Shown: positions 31,801-40,756 of the stretch, piece by piece | Position numbering within the stretch: position 1 is the stretch's first letter | Layout of the letters: each line of letters begins with the position of its first letter | Assembly (NCBI RefSeq): GCF_030653755.1 | Contig: NZ_JAURYU010000045.1 | Coordinates: 124,001-188,000 of the forward strand | Length of the DNA stretch: 64,000 nt | Direction of reading: 5' to 3' | DNA from: Methylotenera sp. | Lineage (GTDB): Bacteria; Pseudomonadota; Gammaproteobacteria; Burkholderiales; Methylophilaceae | Notes under the pieces: generated by a model | The model's input: only the letters and a program-made list of their open reading frames with translations | Databases searched by the model: none | What the model was told of the DNA's origin: nothing | Program-made: the position numbers and the translations under genes

Positions 31801-32674
31801 CCACGTTACCACCGATACAAGAAGCATCAGCACTGGTTGGGTCACACGCAAACTCCAACCCTGCATCTGAAGCAGCCTCCATTGCACGCCTTGTCACAAC
31901 ACCAGCACCGCACTCTATCGTTGCCACTTGGCGCGCAACACCAGGTAAGGTACGCATTTGCACGCCAGTATGCTGATCCAGCTTCTCTGTATTAATGACT
32001 GCTGATAAAGGTGTTAGTGGAATCGCACCACCCGTATAACCAGTACCACCGCCACGGGGGATGATAGTAAGCCCTAACTCAATACAGGCTCGTACCAAAG
32101 CTGCAATTTCACTTTCCGTATCTGGTGTTAATACCAAGAACGGATATTCAACACGCCAGTCGGTAGCATCGGTCACATGAGATACGCGTGACAGACCATC
32201 AAACTTCACGTTATCTTTACGGGTTATTTTTGAAAGCTTCGCCAGCGCTTTTTTACGAAGATTTGCAGTATGCTTAAATTCATTTTCGAACTTGGTCACT
32301 GCCTGACGTGCAGACACTACCAACTTAAGCACTTTTGCGTTACCAGCACTGCGCTCATCAATAGCAGCTATACGATGATGCAAAGCACCTACCAGCGCCT
32401 TACAGCGCTTAGGATTTTCTAACAGATCATCTTGCAGATAAGGGTTACGCGACACAACCCACAAATCGCCCAACACCTCAAACAACATACGTGCTGAACG
32501 CCCCGTTTTACGCTCCCCGCGCAATTCGTTTAAAATACTCCAAATCTCTTCCCCAAGAAACCGAATGACAATTTCACGGTCAGAGAATGAAGTATAGTTA
32601 TAGGGAATCTCGCGCAAGCGCGTTGGAGCTTTAGGCTCGGCATTTAGCATAGTACTTAATAGAGGTGCGTTCAT
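28805..32674 (-). CDS. Giant FAD-linked / Fe-S oxidoreductase (DUF3683-type, GlcD-GlpC-like fusion)
   Basis: This 1289-residue protein joins, in order, an N-terminal DUF3683-like region (1-150), a PCMH-type FAD-binding domain (about 170-400; [29 protein letters not shown]), a FAD-oxidase C-terminal domain (to about 790; [28 protein letters not shown]), two 4Fe-4S sites ([11 protein letters not shown] and [12 protein letters not shown] near 820-910) and two CCG domains ([18 protein letters not shown]). The plan is that of D-2-hydroxyacid (lactate/glycolate-type) dehydrogenases fused to their Fe-S subunit. Substrate and electron acceptor are unknown. It is monocistronic. Confidence 0.9.
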   Translation of the reverse strand: MNAPLLSTMLNAEPKAPTRLREIPYNYTSFSDREIVIRFLGEEIWSILNELRGERKTGRSARMLFEVLGDLWVVSRNPYLQDDLLENPKRCKALVGALHHRIAAIDERSAGNAKVLKLVVSARQAVTKFENEFKHTANLRKKALAKLSKITRKDNVKFDGLSRVSHVTDATDWRVEYPFLVLTPDTESEIAALVRACIELGLTIIPRGGGTGYTGGAIPLTPLSAVINTEKLDQHTGVQMRTLPGVARQVATIECGAGVVTRRAMEAASDAGLEFACDPTSADASCIGGNVAMNAGGKKAVLWGTALDNLASWRMVTPDGEWMEVERLDHNLGKIHDIEMARFKISRYSEDMKTLLSEPEILEIPGPSFRKVGLGKDVTDKFLSGLPGIQKEGCDGLITSATFILHRMPKYVRTIALEFFGNVSHAVPAIVEIKDYLDATAKQTPAVIMAGLEHMDERYIKAVGYATKAARQQRPKMVLIADIASDDENAVGEVASSMVRLCNARNGEGFIAVSSESRKKFWLDRARTAAIAKHTNAFKINEDVVIPLPRLGDYSDGIERINIDLSIKNKLKLIEALKVFMQGELPLQADEDGNADLNMVKTKQTMALALLDDLRTRWSFILDNLDAPVSILGEAGKAFSHYENVFRAVQSYDLRISWKRELKRPMADIFAGREYQKILERCDEIHKQVLKSRVFIALHMHAGDGNVHTNIPVNSDDYGMMQDAHAAVAKVMALARNLDGVISGEHGIGITKMEFLDQSTIDTFTTYKNKVDPNGHFNKGKLLAGSGLDNAYTPSFGLLEQESIIMEQSAIGEIADDISDCLRCGKCKPVCSTHVPRANLLYSPRNKILGTSLLIEAFLYEEQTRRGISIKHFDEFNDVADHCTVCHRCEKPCPVDIDFGDVSIKMRNFLREQGKKQFNPGTALGMAFLNAKDPATIKLLRTVMIDWGYKAQNLAHTLAKRFGLLRDKKRPPATVGKADIKAQVIHFINRPMPKKMQSKTSRAMLGLEDDHMIPVIRNPQKVTDDSEAVFYFPGCGSERLFSNVGLATQAMLYEVGAITVLPPGYLCCGYPQTSAGNHDKGQEITADNRVLFHRVANTLNYLDIKTVIVSCGTCMDQLQKYEFEKIFPGCRLLDIHEYLMEKDMRLQTVTGTRYMYHDPCHTPMKTYKPLEVTSALMGQDVALNDRCCGESGTFAVARPDISTQVKMRKQEELEKGLQQMGLTVGAPEMEVKILTSCPSCLQGLSRYGEDTGIEADYIVVEMAKHILGENWMQEYVHKANNGGIEKVLL

Positions 32675-32866
32675 TGTAGTTTTTTGACAAATAGCTTTGC
32701 TATTAAAGGTTCATTATAACATGGTGTAAGCTAGCAAATAAGCGCGACTTCGATATGGTTATTTGTTACACCTACAGGGTTAAGATAACAACTGTTCAAA
32801 AAAATTCACTATAAAATTTATACAAAAATCACAGGAAATAGTCCCAAATAAAGATAGACTAGTCAT

Positions 32867-33367
32867 ATGAATAAATTATTAAAAAAATCCCTACTGCCGA
32901 TCGTCATCATTGCACTCTTAACGGTCCTAGGCTTACAACTCACCAAAAAGCCTCAAGCGCCTGATGTGACGTTTAGCACGATTGATGGCAAACAAATCTC
33001 TATGGCCTCTTTAAAAGACAAAGTAGTGATTGTTAACTTTTGGGCGACAGACTGTCCTGGCTGTATTAAAGAAATGCCAGAATTAATTAAGACTTATCAT
33101 ACATATCAACCGAAAGGTCTTGAAGTCATTGCCGTTGCAATGCCACATGATGAAATATCACTCATCAAAAATTATAGTAAATCGCGAAGCCTACCATTCC
33201 CTGTAACGCATGACCAACGCGGGAAAATGACAGAACTGTTTGGCAAAGTAAGATTAACGCCCACCGCATTCATCTACAATAAACAAGGTGAACTACTACA
33301 AAGAACCATAGGTGAGCTAGACTTTGTTGCATTACACCAATTATTAAATAAAGAATTGAGTATATAA
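32867..33367 (+). CDS. TlpA-like thiol-disulfide oxidoreductase
   Basis: The 166-residue protein has an N-terminal membrane anchor (about residues 8-25) and a thioredoxin-like fold with the active site FWATDCPGCIKEMPE, so it faces the periplasm. The VRLTPTAFIY cis-proline segment is present. TlpA/ResA-type proteins reduce apocytochrome c or copper-site thiols; the CPGC dipeptide is unusual but within the family. It adjoins hemJ with no gap, which suggests a part in heme protein maturation. Confidence 0.88.
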   Translation: MNKLLKKSLLPIVIIALLTVLGLQLTKKPQAPDVTFSTIDGKQISMASLKDKVVIVNFWATDCPGCIKEMPELIKTYHTYQPKGLEVIAVAMPHDEISLIKNYSKSRSLPFPVTHDQRGKMTELFGKVRLTPTAFIYNKQGELLQRTIGELDFVALHQLLNKELSI

Positions 33368-33793
33368 ATGCTTTGGATTAAAGCGCTGCATATTATTTTC
33401 ATCACTAGCTGGTTTGCTGGCTTATTCTACCTACCAAGGTTATTTGTCAACCATGCAATGGTGCTAGACGCACAAGCCCCAAACCAAGCAACCTCTGAAC
33501 AGCTAAAGCTGATGGAAAGAAAGCTTTATCGCTTTATGCTGCCACTTGCTTTATTGGCACTTGGGTTTGGCCTCTGGTTATGGTTAGGCTACGGAATTTC
33601 TGGGGCTTGGATGCACGCTAAGCTAACGCTAGTGGCGATACTTGTTTGGTATCATGTTTACTGCGGAAAAGTTGTCAAAGACTTTAGCCAAGACAAAAAC
33701 CAGCACAGTCACATTTGGTACCGTTGGTTTAATGAACTACCAGTCATCTTACTTATAGGCGTAGTCATACTCGTTGTTGTTAAACCTTTTTAG
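33368..33793 (+). CDS. hemJ: HemJ-type protoporphyrinogen IX oxidase
   Basis: The 141-residue, four-helix membrane protein has the HemJ (UPF0093) marks: LWIKALHIIFITSWFAGLF with its His near residue 8, YLPRLFVNH, and HAKLTLVAILVWYH with the conserved Lys. HemJ oxidises protoporphyrinogen IX in heme synthesis in bacteria without HemG/HemY. It begins on the base after the TlpA-like stop codon. Confidence 0.9.
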   Translation: MLWIKALHIIFITSWFAGLFYLPRLFVNHAMVLDAQAPNQATSEQLKLMERKLYRFMLPLALLALGFGLWLWLGYGISGAWMHAKLTLVAILVWYHVYCGKVVKDFSQDKNQHSHIWYRWFNELPVILLIGVVILVVVKPF

Positions 33794-33808
33794 CAGAAAG
33801 CCCTGAGC

Positions 33809-34633
33809 ATGAACTATGATGATTCAGATTTACTAAGCTCGGATTTATTGCGCTCGGACTTACCAAGCTCAAACTTACTAAACTCCTCTTGGCTTATCTA
33901 CATGCTGGGCAAATCAAGCGACACGCCTGAGGGTCGCTTATTAAGCTTATTTGATATTCTGAATGACTGGCTAAAAGCACCCAACATGCTGAAGCACTGC
34001 CATTTAAGCGGCTCAGATAACGCGCTGTTATTAGACTACTGCATAGATCAAGCACAGGCGTTAGGGGCAGAGAATCCTGAAATACTTGCTGAACATATCG
34101 TATTGATTGCACGCAATGCAGCACAACAAAATATTGCACACCCATCCAACAACAGCCTAACGCATGCAAAAAAGGCAGCTAGTGCACTTATTCTGGCTCA
34201 AACCCAACCTATAGTAACTAAACAAATCAAACCTGCATTATCAAAACCAATGACTTACGGCATTGCGGCAACATTAACGCTAGTAATCTGCGCATCATTA
34301 ATATGGGCGCCACTCTTAAAAGACCAGCAATCCACAGTGCATATGAATGCTGAATCCAATAGCGACAACAGCTCAATACTTGCTAAAAAAGAAGATCAAC
34401 ACTTAACCGCCCATGATGCAACCCAAATGTATGCAAAATATGAGCTAATGCGACAAGGTACATGCCAGTTTCCTGAGGCTTTATTAATGCCAGACAAACA
34501 TAAGGCCATCTATTTAGAAAATGTAGTGGGTGGGAAGTTACCTTCAAACCTTGATGACCTAGCTATCGCGAATGAATATCTAGAAAAAGTAAAATGCAAC
34601 TTCACACCCATGCTAATGGCGGCATCTAAATAG
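33809..34633 (+). CDS. Unrecognised single-pass membrane protein with an N-terminal pentapeptide repeat
   Basis: I do not recognise this 274-residue protein. It begins with a low-complexity run of four Ser-Asp-Leu-Leu-x units, then a helical cytoplasmic-looking domain (about residues 28-145), one membrane segment (about 150-168, YGIAATLTLVICASLIWAPLL) and a C-terminal domain of about 100 residues with two cysteines. The layout resembles an anti-sigma-factor-like or regulatory membrane protein, but no family motif supports that. It follows hemJ by 15 bp and may be in the same transcript. Confidence 0.7.
   Translation: MNYDDSDLLSSDLLRSDLPSSNLLNSSWLIYMLGKSSDTPEGRLLSLFDILNDWLKAPNMLKHCHLSGSDNALLLDYCIDQAQALGAENPEILAEHIVLIARNAAQQNIAHPSNNSLTHAKKAASALILAQTQPIVTKQIKPALSKPMTYGIAATLTLVICASLIWAPLLKDQQSTVHMNAESNSDNSSILAKKEDQHLTAHDATQMYAKYELMRQGTCQFPEALLMPDKHKAIYLENVVGGKLPSNLDDLAIANEYLEKVKCNFTPMLMAASK
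33824..33883 (+). repeat. Four tandem 15-bp units coding Ser-Asp-Leu-Leu-x
   Basis: Units begin at 33824, 33839, 33854 and 33869 and share the pattern TC(A/G)(G/A)A(T/C)TTA with a variable end. They lie in frame at the start of the unknown membrane protein gene. Confidence 0.8.
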
Positions 34634-34695
34634 TCCATGCAAATGCAAGAAAATAATAGTTGCAATCATTCTATACAGATTAGTATAATCATATT

Positions 34696-35259
34696 ATGAC
34701 TGGCTTACGTGAAAAAATACTCACTACTGCAAGCAACTTATTTCAAACGCAGGGTATTAACTCAACTGGAGTTGATATGATTGTGGCCGTCGCTGGCACC
34801 ACCAAGATGACACTTTATAAATACTTTGGTAGCAAAGAAGTGTTAATTCTTGAAGTACTTAAACAAGGCCATCAAGATTTTCAAAACTGGCTCAACGACA
34901 AGCTGAGTAGCAACACCAAACAACCTACCGAAAAACTGCAAAAGCTGTTTGATTACATCGAAGAGTGGGTGACCTCTCCAGACTTTCACGGTGTAGGTTT
35001 CATTAAAGCCTCAGCGGAGTTTCCTAAAGAAGACAACCCAGTTCATCAACTGTCTTCACAACAGTCGCAACAATTTAAACAATATATTCATCATTTAGCG
35101 ATAGAAGCCAATATTAAAGATGCTGAAGGCTTAGCGCTGCAACTTTCTCTTCTTTTTGAGGGTGCAGTTCAGGCCGAGCAAATGAAACGCGGCTCTGGTG
35201 CTATTAAATATGCAAAAACAGCTGCAAAAATCTTAATTGATGGCGCTCTTAATCACTAA
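34696..35259 (+). CDS. TetR/AcrR-family transcriptional regulator
   Basis: The 187-residue protein has the TetR N-terminal helix-turn-helix: ILTTASNLFQTQGINSTGVD, then AVAGTTKMTLYKYFGSKEVL. The C-terminal ligand domain resembles regulators of the YcdC/AcrR type but gives no ligand. It stands alone, 62 bp after the membrane protein gene and about 120 bp before the PfkB kinase gene; its target is unknown. Confidence 0.93.
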   Translation: MTGLREKILTTASNLFQTQGINSTGVDMIVAVAGTTKMTLYKYFGSKEVLILEVLKQGHQDFQNWLNDKLSSNTKQPTEKLQKLFDYIEEWVTSPDFHGVGFIKASAEFPKEDNPVHQLSSQQSQQFKQYIHHLAIEANIKDAEGLALQLSLLFEGAVQAEQMKRGSGAIKYAKTAAKILIDGALNH

Positions 35260-35376
35260 ATCTACATGCCGCTTTACACTGCAAATTAAACTGTAGTTAA
35301 CCTTACCTATCTATGACTTGCTTATCTAGGCAAATACCTAAGATAATGTTTATTTTTTCACTTCTCTATTTACTTC

Positions 35377-36333
35377 ATGCACATACTTATTTGCGGCTCA
35401 CTAGCTTTTGACACTATCATGGTGTTTCAAGATAAATTCAAAAACCATATATTGCCTGACAAGATTCACGCATTAAGTGTGGCATTTTATGTACCAGAGA
35501 TGCGCCGTGAGTTTGGCGGCACTGCGGGGAACATTGCCTACAATTTGCAGTTACTAGAAGGCAACCCGTTGATTATGGCAACAGTAGGTGAAGACTTTGG
35601 CACTTATACCCAATGGCTAAATATAAACAAAATCAACACGGCTCACATCAAAACGATTCCTAATAGCTTCACGGCTCAAGCATTTATTACCACTGACACG
35701 GATGATAATCAAATCACGGCATTTCACCCTGGCGCGATGACAGAGTCACACCAGAACAGCGTGAATGATGCGGCTGATATCAACTTAGCAGTGATTGCTC
35801 CTGATGGGCGTGATGGTATGTTTCAACATGCGCGCGAATGTTTTGAAGCAAAGATTCCTTTCCTGTTCGATCCAGGACAAGGCTTGCCTATGTTTAATGG
35901 TGAAGAACTGTTGCACTTTATTGAAATGGCTGATTATCTTGCCGTGAATGATTATGAATCACAAATCATTCAAGATAAAACGGGGTTATCACTCGACGAA
36001 TTAGCAAAAAAAGTAAAAGCACTTATCGTGACGCTAGGAGGCAAAGGCTCTCAAATTTATGCGGATGGTCAACGTTTTGACATCCCATGCGTTCAAGCTA
36101 GTGAGATTGTTGATCCTACAGGCTGCGGTGATGCATATCGTGCTGGCTTGTTATACGGCATATCTAAAGGCTGGGATTGGCCAACATGTGGCAGACTTGC
36201 CTCTACAATGGGCGCGATTAAAATTGCTAGCCGTGGCGGACAGAACCATTCGCCAACACGTGGAGATATTGAAATAATTTATACGCAAGCACTTGTCAAT
36301 GAAACAGCATTAACCGAAGGCCTAACCACTTAA
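35377..36333 (+). CDS. PfkB-family sugar/nucleoside kinase (adenosine kinase-like)
   Basis: The 318-residue protein has the ribokinase fold with GGTAGNIAYNLQLL (substrate side) and the anion hole/catalytic base segment DPTGCGDAYRAGLLYG near residue 250, where GAGD is changed to GCGD, as in many betaproteobacterial members of this group. These are usually annotated as adenosine kinase or carbohydrate kinase; the substrate cannot be settled here. It precedes a small lipoprotein gene by 38 bp. Confidence 0.9.
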   Translation: MHILICGSLAFDTIMVFQDKFKNHILPDKIHALSVAFYVPEMRREFGGTAGNIAYNLQLLEGNPLIMATVGEDFGTYTQWLNINKINTAHIKTIPNSFTAQAFITTDTDDNQITAFHPGAMTESHQNSVNDAADINLAVIAPDGRDGMFQHARECFEAKIPFLFDPGQGLPMFNGEELLHFIEMADYLAVNDYESQIIQDKTGLSLDELAKKVKALIVTLGGKGSQIYADGQRFDIPCVQASEIVDPTGCGDAYRAGLLYGISKGWDWPTCGRLASTMGAIKIASRGGQNHSPTRGDIEIIYTQALVNETALTEGLTT

Positions 36334-36371
36334 TTTAATTGATTACTTTCAACTTAAAAAGGAAAATGAAA

Positions 36372-36824
36372 ATGCATATTAGTCGACTTATCGTCATCGC
36401 ATTACTCAGCGTTTTTTTAGCAGCATGCGCAAGCTCTAACTCTGGCTCTGTTTATAGCAGAGAAGATGCTAGAAAAACACAAACGGTAAGAACAGGTACA
36501 GTAGAAAGTGTCCGCCAAGTAAAACTTGAAGGCACTAAATCACCAATCGGCACCGTCGCTGGCGGGGCAGTTGGTGGGATTGCTGGCAGTTCAATTGGTG
36601 GTGGAAGAGGTAGTGCAATCGCCACGGTAATTGGCGCTGTTGTTGGTGGCCTCGCTGGCTCAGCTGCCGAAGAAGTAGTAACCAGAAAAGATGCACTAGA
36701 AATTACTGTCAAACTTGATGGTGGTGGCTTGCTTGCCATTGTGCAAGAAGCAGACGAGGCATTTTTAGCAGGTGAAAGAGTTCGCTTGATTGAAAGTGGC
36801 GGTACAACTCGGGTATCACACTAA
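36372..36824 (+). CDS. Outer-membrane lipoprotein with glycine zipper (SlyB/Pcp-like)
   Basis: The start at 36372 is chosen because AAGGA stands eight bases upstream; longer in-frame starts (36366 and a TTG at 36339) are less well placed. A lipoprotein signal ends FLAACASS, with Cys near residue 20. A glycine-zipper 2TM block covers about 65-110 (GTVAGGAVGGIAGSSIGGG, GAVVGGLAGSAAEE). Such small lipoproteins, like SlyB, support outer-membrane integrity and often respond to envelope stress. Confidence 0.88.
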   Translation: MHISRLIVIALLSVFLAACASSNSGSVYSREDARKTQTVRTGTVESVRQVKLEGTKSPIGTVAGGAVGGIAGSSIGGGRGSAIATVIGAVVGGLAGSAAEEVVTRKDALEITVKLDGGGLLAIVQEADEAFLAGERVRLIESGGTTRVSH

Positions 36825-36854
36825 GCTCTCTGGCACATATCTAGCAGCAACCCT

Positions 36855-36890
36855 GCGCCATGCTACTTTAATAGACAAGCAGCATGGCAC
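36855..36890 (+). terminator. Hairpin after the glycine-zipper lipoprotein gene
   Basis: A 10-bp stem with one G-T pair (36855-36864, 36881-36890) follows the stop by about 30 bp. There is no T run, so its role is uncertain. Confidence 0.35.
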
Positions 36891-37002
36891 ATCAATGACA
36901 GAACACCCTAAGCCACCTATCTACACAGCAGGCTATGTCTAAAAAGCACTCGCTGTCACTTTTACAAGATATCTAAATAATCTATTTACCATATTAAGTA
37001 AG

Positions 37003-37047
37003 CTGTCAACAAAACGTCATCCACACGTCATTAATTCTTCATATTAT
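37003..37047 (+). promoter_or_regulatory. Pho box and -10 element upstream of olsB
   Basis: CTGTCAA (37003), ACGTCAT (37014), ACGTCAT (37025) and TCTTCAT (37036) follow each other at exact 11-bp steps. The two central units form a good PhoB site, and TATTAT at 37042-37047 lies ten bases after them, where the -10 box of a PhoB-dependent promoter should be. Confidence 0.78.
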
Positions 37048-37100
37048 CGCTTTAAAGTGCTGTTCAATATTAAAAGATAAATTTCATGGAGAACACCTTG

Positions 37101-37874
37101 ATGATACGTAAAGATTTAACCTTAATTGACAGCATTAATACACGTAACCATGAGCAAGCCTCACAAAGAAGACTGTATGTGAACTTAGCTCATACACAGG
37201 CTGAGATTGAAGAAGCACAGCGCTTACGTTATAAAGTGTTTGCCGAAGAAATGGGCGCACAGCTTTCAGGTACTGGCGGATTAGATATTGATGGCTTTGA
37301 TCAGTTTTGTGACCATTTAATCGTAAGAGATAGTGGTACTAATCAGGTAATTGGCACATACAGAATTTTAAGCCCATCAAAAGCCAACGAAGCTGGCGGA
37401 TACTACTCTGCTGGAGAATTCGATTTAAGTAGACTATCTCACCTATTTGACCGCACTGTTGAAGTAGGCAGAGCATGCGTACACCAAAACTATCGTAATG
37501 GCGGCACGATCACCATGCTTTGGGCTGGTCTTGCAAAATACATGCAGATTCACAACTACGAATACATGATTGGTTGCGGTAGTGTGAGTATGTCTGATGG
37601 CGGTCACAGTGCAGCCAGCCTTTACAACAAGCTGCGTGATGAGTACCTGTCACCTTTAGAGTATCGTGTATTTGCACGCAACCCATTACCAATACAAGCG
37701 CTACACAATGACCTTCAAGTTGCATGCCCTCCGCTTATTAAAGGGTATTTACGTCTAGGCGCTTATATTTGCGGCGAACCTGCATGGGACCCCTACTTCA
37801 ACACAGCAGATATGCTAGTTATGTTGCCTTTATCAAGAATTAACCCAAGGTATGCGGCACACTTCTTAAAATAA
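37101..37874 (+). CDS. olsB: L-ornithine N(alpha)-acyltransferase, OlsB-like
   Basis: OlsB transfers a 3-hydroxyacyl chain from acyl carrier protein to the alpha-amino group of ornithine, the first step of ornithine lipid synthesis. Marks include EEAQRLRYKVFAEEMGA, DGFDQFCDHLIVRD, VEVGRACVHQNYRNGG and IGCGSVSMSDGG. I prefer ATG 37101 (257 residues) because GGAG lies nine bases upstream; ATG 37086 would add five residues. A PhoB-type box precedes it, and an acyltransferase gene that could do the second step follows on the same strand. Confidence 0.9.
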   Translation: MIRKDLTLIDSINTRNHEQASQRRLYVNLAHTQAEIEEAQRLRYKVFAEEMGAQLSGTGGLDIDGFDQFCDHLIVRDSGTNQVIGTYRILSPSKANEAGGYYSAGEFDLSRLSHLFDRTVEVGRACVHQNYRNGGTITMLWAGLAKYMQIHNYEYMIGCGSVSMSDGGHSAASLYNKLRDEYLSPLEYRVFARNPLPIQALHNDLQVACPPLIKGYLRLGAYICGEPAWDPYFNTADMLVMLPLSRINPRYAAHFLK

Positions 37875-38006
37875 GTTAAGCGGTAATTAAGTTTACATTG
37901 ATGAGTGTAATAACCAATATGAACGTAACGAACTAAAGCGCAGCTGATAGCGTTAGATTAGCTAATGTAACGCTTGTACAACTGATGTAAAATAAAAGTC
38001 AACTCA

Positions 38007-38810
38007 TTGACTAGCTCACATACTTTGCAAACGACAGCTCCTAGCCCTCATCAAACCAGCACCATCACCCGATATTTCAGAGTGATGCGCATTTCATTAC
38101 ACACACTTGTCGGTTTGGCGATTGCCTCAATTTTATTTCCATTTGCTGGCAATCAAATAAAGGCAAAACTTATTCAATGGTGGTGCTCAAAATTACTTGC
38201 TGCATTCAATATTCAAGTGAAAGTAGTAGGAAATCCCCCAAAAAACGCTACCTTCTCATCTAACACGATGTTAGTCGCTAACCATATTTCATGGTCTGAC
38301 ATTCATGCGCTCAACAGTTTGGTTCCATTACGTTTTATTGCTAAGTCTGAAATTAAAAACTGGCCTATTTTTGGCTATTTGGTTAGTAAAGCCAACACGC
38401 TATTTATTGACCGCAATAAACGACAGGATGCTAAACGTACGATTGACATTGCCAATGCCAGCCTGCAAAACGGCGACAACTTATGCTTTTTTCCAGAAGG
38501 CACTACAACAGACGGCACTGAAATTAAACCGTTTAAAAGTAGCCTGATACAAGCAGCGATTCTTGCCAACTCTACTATTTGGCCAGTAGCCATCCACTAT
38601 CCAAATTCAGATGGAAGCATCAATACCAAAATAGCTTACGCTGGAGAAACCACACTGGTTGAATCAATGAGCAATATGCTATTGCAGCAAGCCCCTGTCA
38701 TCGTATTGAATTTTCTAACACCAATTTCACCACCTGAATATGCTAACATGGACAGGCGGTCACTCACACTGCATATTGAGAGCCTGATACGCAAACAATT
38801 AATAAGATGA
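38007..38810 (+). CDS. 1-acyl-glycerol-3-phosphate / lyso-ornithine lipid acyltransferase (PlsC family, OlsA-like)
   Basis: The protein has one N-terminal membrane segment and the PlsC motifs NHISWSDI (HX4D catalytic pair) and FFPEGTTTDG. Next to olsB it most probably adds the second acyl chain to lyso-ornithine lipid (OlsA), though a general PlsC role is possible. The start is uncertain: TTG 38007 gives 267 residues, while ATG 38085 would give 241 and still keep the membrane segment. Its 3' end overlaps the convergent apaH by 12 bases. Confidence 0.85.
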   Translation: MTSSHTLQTTAPSPHQTSTITRYFRVMRISLHTLVGLAIASILFPFAGNQIKAKLIQWWCSKLLAAFNIQVKVVGNPPKNATFSSNTMLVANHISWSDIHALNSLVPLRFIAKSEIKNWPIFGYLVSKANTLFIDRNKRQDAKRTIDIANASLQNGDNLCFFPEGTTTDGTEIKPFKSSLIQAAILANSTIWPVAIHYPNSDGSINTKIAYAGETTLVESMSNMLLQQAPVIVLNFLTPISPPEYANMDRRSLTLHIESLIRKQLIR

Positions 38811-39638
38811 TTTTTTAATTTGAATTGGTTGGTCTAAAGGGTGAGAGCCAACCTGCACAATCGCTTTTGTATTTAAATCCATCGCCGTTAACCTCCCTCC
38901 CCAAAGGCAACCCGTATCCAGGGCAAATACATTTCTTCGTTGCTGTAACCCTAATGCAGACCAGTGTCCAAAAATCACCTGTATATCTTTGCTGGCTCGA
39001 TTAGGAACATCAAACCACGGCATATATCCATTAGGGATATCTTGCAACTCCCCCTTAAATTTAAACTCCATTTCACCCTCTAACGTACATATACGTAGCC
39101 TAGTGGCCGCATTAGTAATCACACGTAAACGGTCAACACCAGTTAAATCTTGATTCCAACTTGTAGGTAAATTGCCATACATGTGCGTAAGAAAATGTAG
39201 ATAGTCTTTACCACGTAATACAGACTCCACCTCTGCCGCATAAGTAAGCGCCTCCTCAGCAGTCCACTGCGGCAACAAACCTGCATGTACCATTAAATAA
39301 TCGCCCTCTTGATAAATTAGAGGCTGATGACGTAGCCAAGTCAGCAAAACATCACGATCTTCTGCGACCATCAAACTATCTAATGTGTCGCCTTTATGTG
39401 CAGAAACGATACCTTCAGCCACCACTAATGCGTGTAAATCATGGTTACCTAAAACAATGCGCAAACTGTTCTGGTGCGCATAGCACCAGCGCAACACTTC
39501 CAGCGTGCCACTGCCACGATTAATTAAGTCTCCCACCAGCCAAAGCTGATCTTTATCTTGGTTAAAGCTAATACGTGCTAACAATGCCTGAAAAGCATGA
39601 TAGCAACCTTGTATATCCCCTATTGCATAAGTAGCCAC
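38799..39638 (-). CDS. apaH: Symmetrical bis(5'-nucleosyl)-tetraphosphatase
   Basis: ApaH splits Ap4A into two ADP and acts in RNA decapping and stress response. The 279-residue metallophosphatase has GDIQGCYHAF, GDLINRGSGTLEVLRW and LGNHDLHAL, then MVHAGLLPQW. It lies downstream of the cytochrome gene on the same strand but beyond that gene's terminator, and its end overlaps the convergent acyltransferase gene. Confidence 0.96.
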   Translation of the reverse strand: MATYAIGDIQGCYHAFQALLARISFNQDKDQLWLVGDLINRGSGTLEVLRWCYAHQNSLRIVLGNHDLHALVVAEGIVSAHKGDTLDSLMVAEDRDVLLTWLRHQPLIYQEGDYLMVHAGLLPQWTAEEALTYAAEVESVLRGKDYLHFLTHMYGNLPTSWNQDLTGVDRLRVITNAATRLRICTLEGEMEFKFKGELQDIPNGYMPWFDVPNRASKDIQVIFGHWSALGLQQRRNVFALDTGCLWGGRLTAMDLNTKAIVQVGSHPLDQPIQIKKSSY

Positions 39639-39679
39639 AGATCAACACCACCTTAATGATTAAATATTATCGTCAATAA

Positions 39680-39707
39680 AAAAGCCACTTAACTGTAAGT
39701 GGCTTTT
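39680..39707 (-). terminator. Bidirectional intrinsic terminator after the cytochrome c gene
   Basis: The 11-bp stem AAAAGCCACTT/AAGTGGCTTTT (39680-39690, 39697-39707) with a six-base loop follows the cytochrome stop by about 30 bp. Confidence 0.88.
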
Positions 39708-39735
39708 AGTGTACTACTTTAAACTAAAAATCTAA

Positions 39736-40593
39736 TTAAAACCCAGCACCTGCAGCATTTGCCATATGCTTTACCGCAGCTGCAACCTCTGCTTCTGATA
39801 ACGCAGGGTTTCCACCTTTCGCAGGCATCATACGTATACCTTTAACGGCATGAGTTACCAATGTATCGTAACCTTGTGTAATACGTGGAGCCCATTGTGC
39901 TTTATCACCAAATTTTGGCGCGTTCATCAAACCAGCACCATGACACATTAAGCAAGCTGACTTATAAACCTCTTCACCGCTTTTGCCAACGACTTCTGGC
40001 GCAGAAGCAGCAGCTGCTGCAACAAGATCAGATGACTTTGTTGGCTCAGCAGCTTTGACAGGCTCAGTTTCGGCAGCAGGCGTAGTTTCCGCTGCTTTTG
40101 GTGTAGGCGCTGTAAATTTAGCACCTGAGGCATTTGCCATTTCAACTACTGCGCTTGCAACCTCATCATCTGTTAATGCTGGATTACCACCACGTGCAGG
40201 CATCGTACGGATACCCTCTATCGCATGTTTTACCAAAGTTTCGTAACCTTGTGCAATACGCGGTGCCCACTGACCACTATCACCAATTTTTGGTGCGTTC
40301 ATTAAACCTGCCGCGTGACACATTGAACAGACGGCTTTTACCACTTCAGCACCACTCTTACCAACAGGCGCGCCAGAAACCTCTTCAGCAACTTCTACAA
40401 CCGCAACAGGCTTGATGTTTTCTTCAAGCTTAGCAACGACAGCGACAGGCTCATCAACTTCAACTGGATCTGTCACACCAAAAATTTTGGCGACAATCAC
40501 CACAAATGCAACAACACCAACGACACCAGCGAAAACTGCGAGCAGAGTTTGCCCTAAAGAATAACCGTTAGCTTCATTATCTACATTGCTCAT
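39736..40593 (-). CDS. Diheme cytochrome c5-type protein
   Basis: After an N-terminal membrane anchor (about residues 13-35) and an acidic, Val/Glu-rich linker come two homologous class I cytochrome domains, with heme sites CSMCH and CLMCH. Each shows the c5 pattern GLMNAPK, QWAPRI, G-I-R-MPA(R/K)GGNPAL, and an Ala/Pro/Thr/Glu linker separates them. The start at 40593 is set by AGGAA nine bases upstream; an earlier in-frame ATG at 40683 lacks support. It should be an inner-membrane-anchored periplasmic electron carrier. The two domains clearly arose by duplication. Confidence 0.92.
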   Translation of the reverse strand: MSNVDNEANGYSLGQTLLAVFAGVVGVVAFVVIVAKIFGVTDPVEVDEPVAVVAKLEENIKPVAVVEVAEEVSGAPVGKSGAEVVKAVCSMCHAAGLMNAPKIGDSGQWAPRIAQGYETLVKHAIEGIRTMPARGGNPALTDDEVASAVVEMANASGAKFTAPTPKAAETTPAAETEPVKAAEPTKSSDLVAAAAASAPEVVGKSGEEVYKSACLMCHGAGLMNAPKFGDKAQWAPRITQGYDTLVTHAVKGIRMMPAKGGNPALSEAEVAAAVKHMANAAGAGF

Positions 40594-40731
40594 TACGTTT
40601 GTTCCTGAAAAATTATCGATAAAAATCTCATTATACCTACACTTTAGCCTAAGGTAAAAAAACACATACGCAAAAAACGCCATGACTTAATACAATCGTA
40701 GAAGCATAAGACAACAAACAAGACTTCAGTT

Positions 40732-40740
40732 TGTTATAAT
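40732..40740 (+). promoter_or_regulatory. Extended -10 promoter of the tRNA-Arg gene
   Basis: TGT followed by a perfect TATAAT ends 16 bases before the tRNA 5' end. The -35 region is weak. Confidence 0.65.
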
Positions 40741-40756
40741 GCAACGCTATTAATGT

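Noticed and set aside
33369-33793. CopD copper-resistance protein instead of HemJ
   Set aside because: The His at residue 8, the HAKLTLVAILVWYH segment and the 141-residue length fit HemJ better.
40594-40683. Longer cytochrome c start at 40683
   Set aside because: No ribosome-binding site; AGGAA precedes the internal ATG at 40593, which starts just before the membrane anchor.
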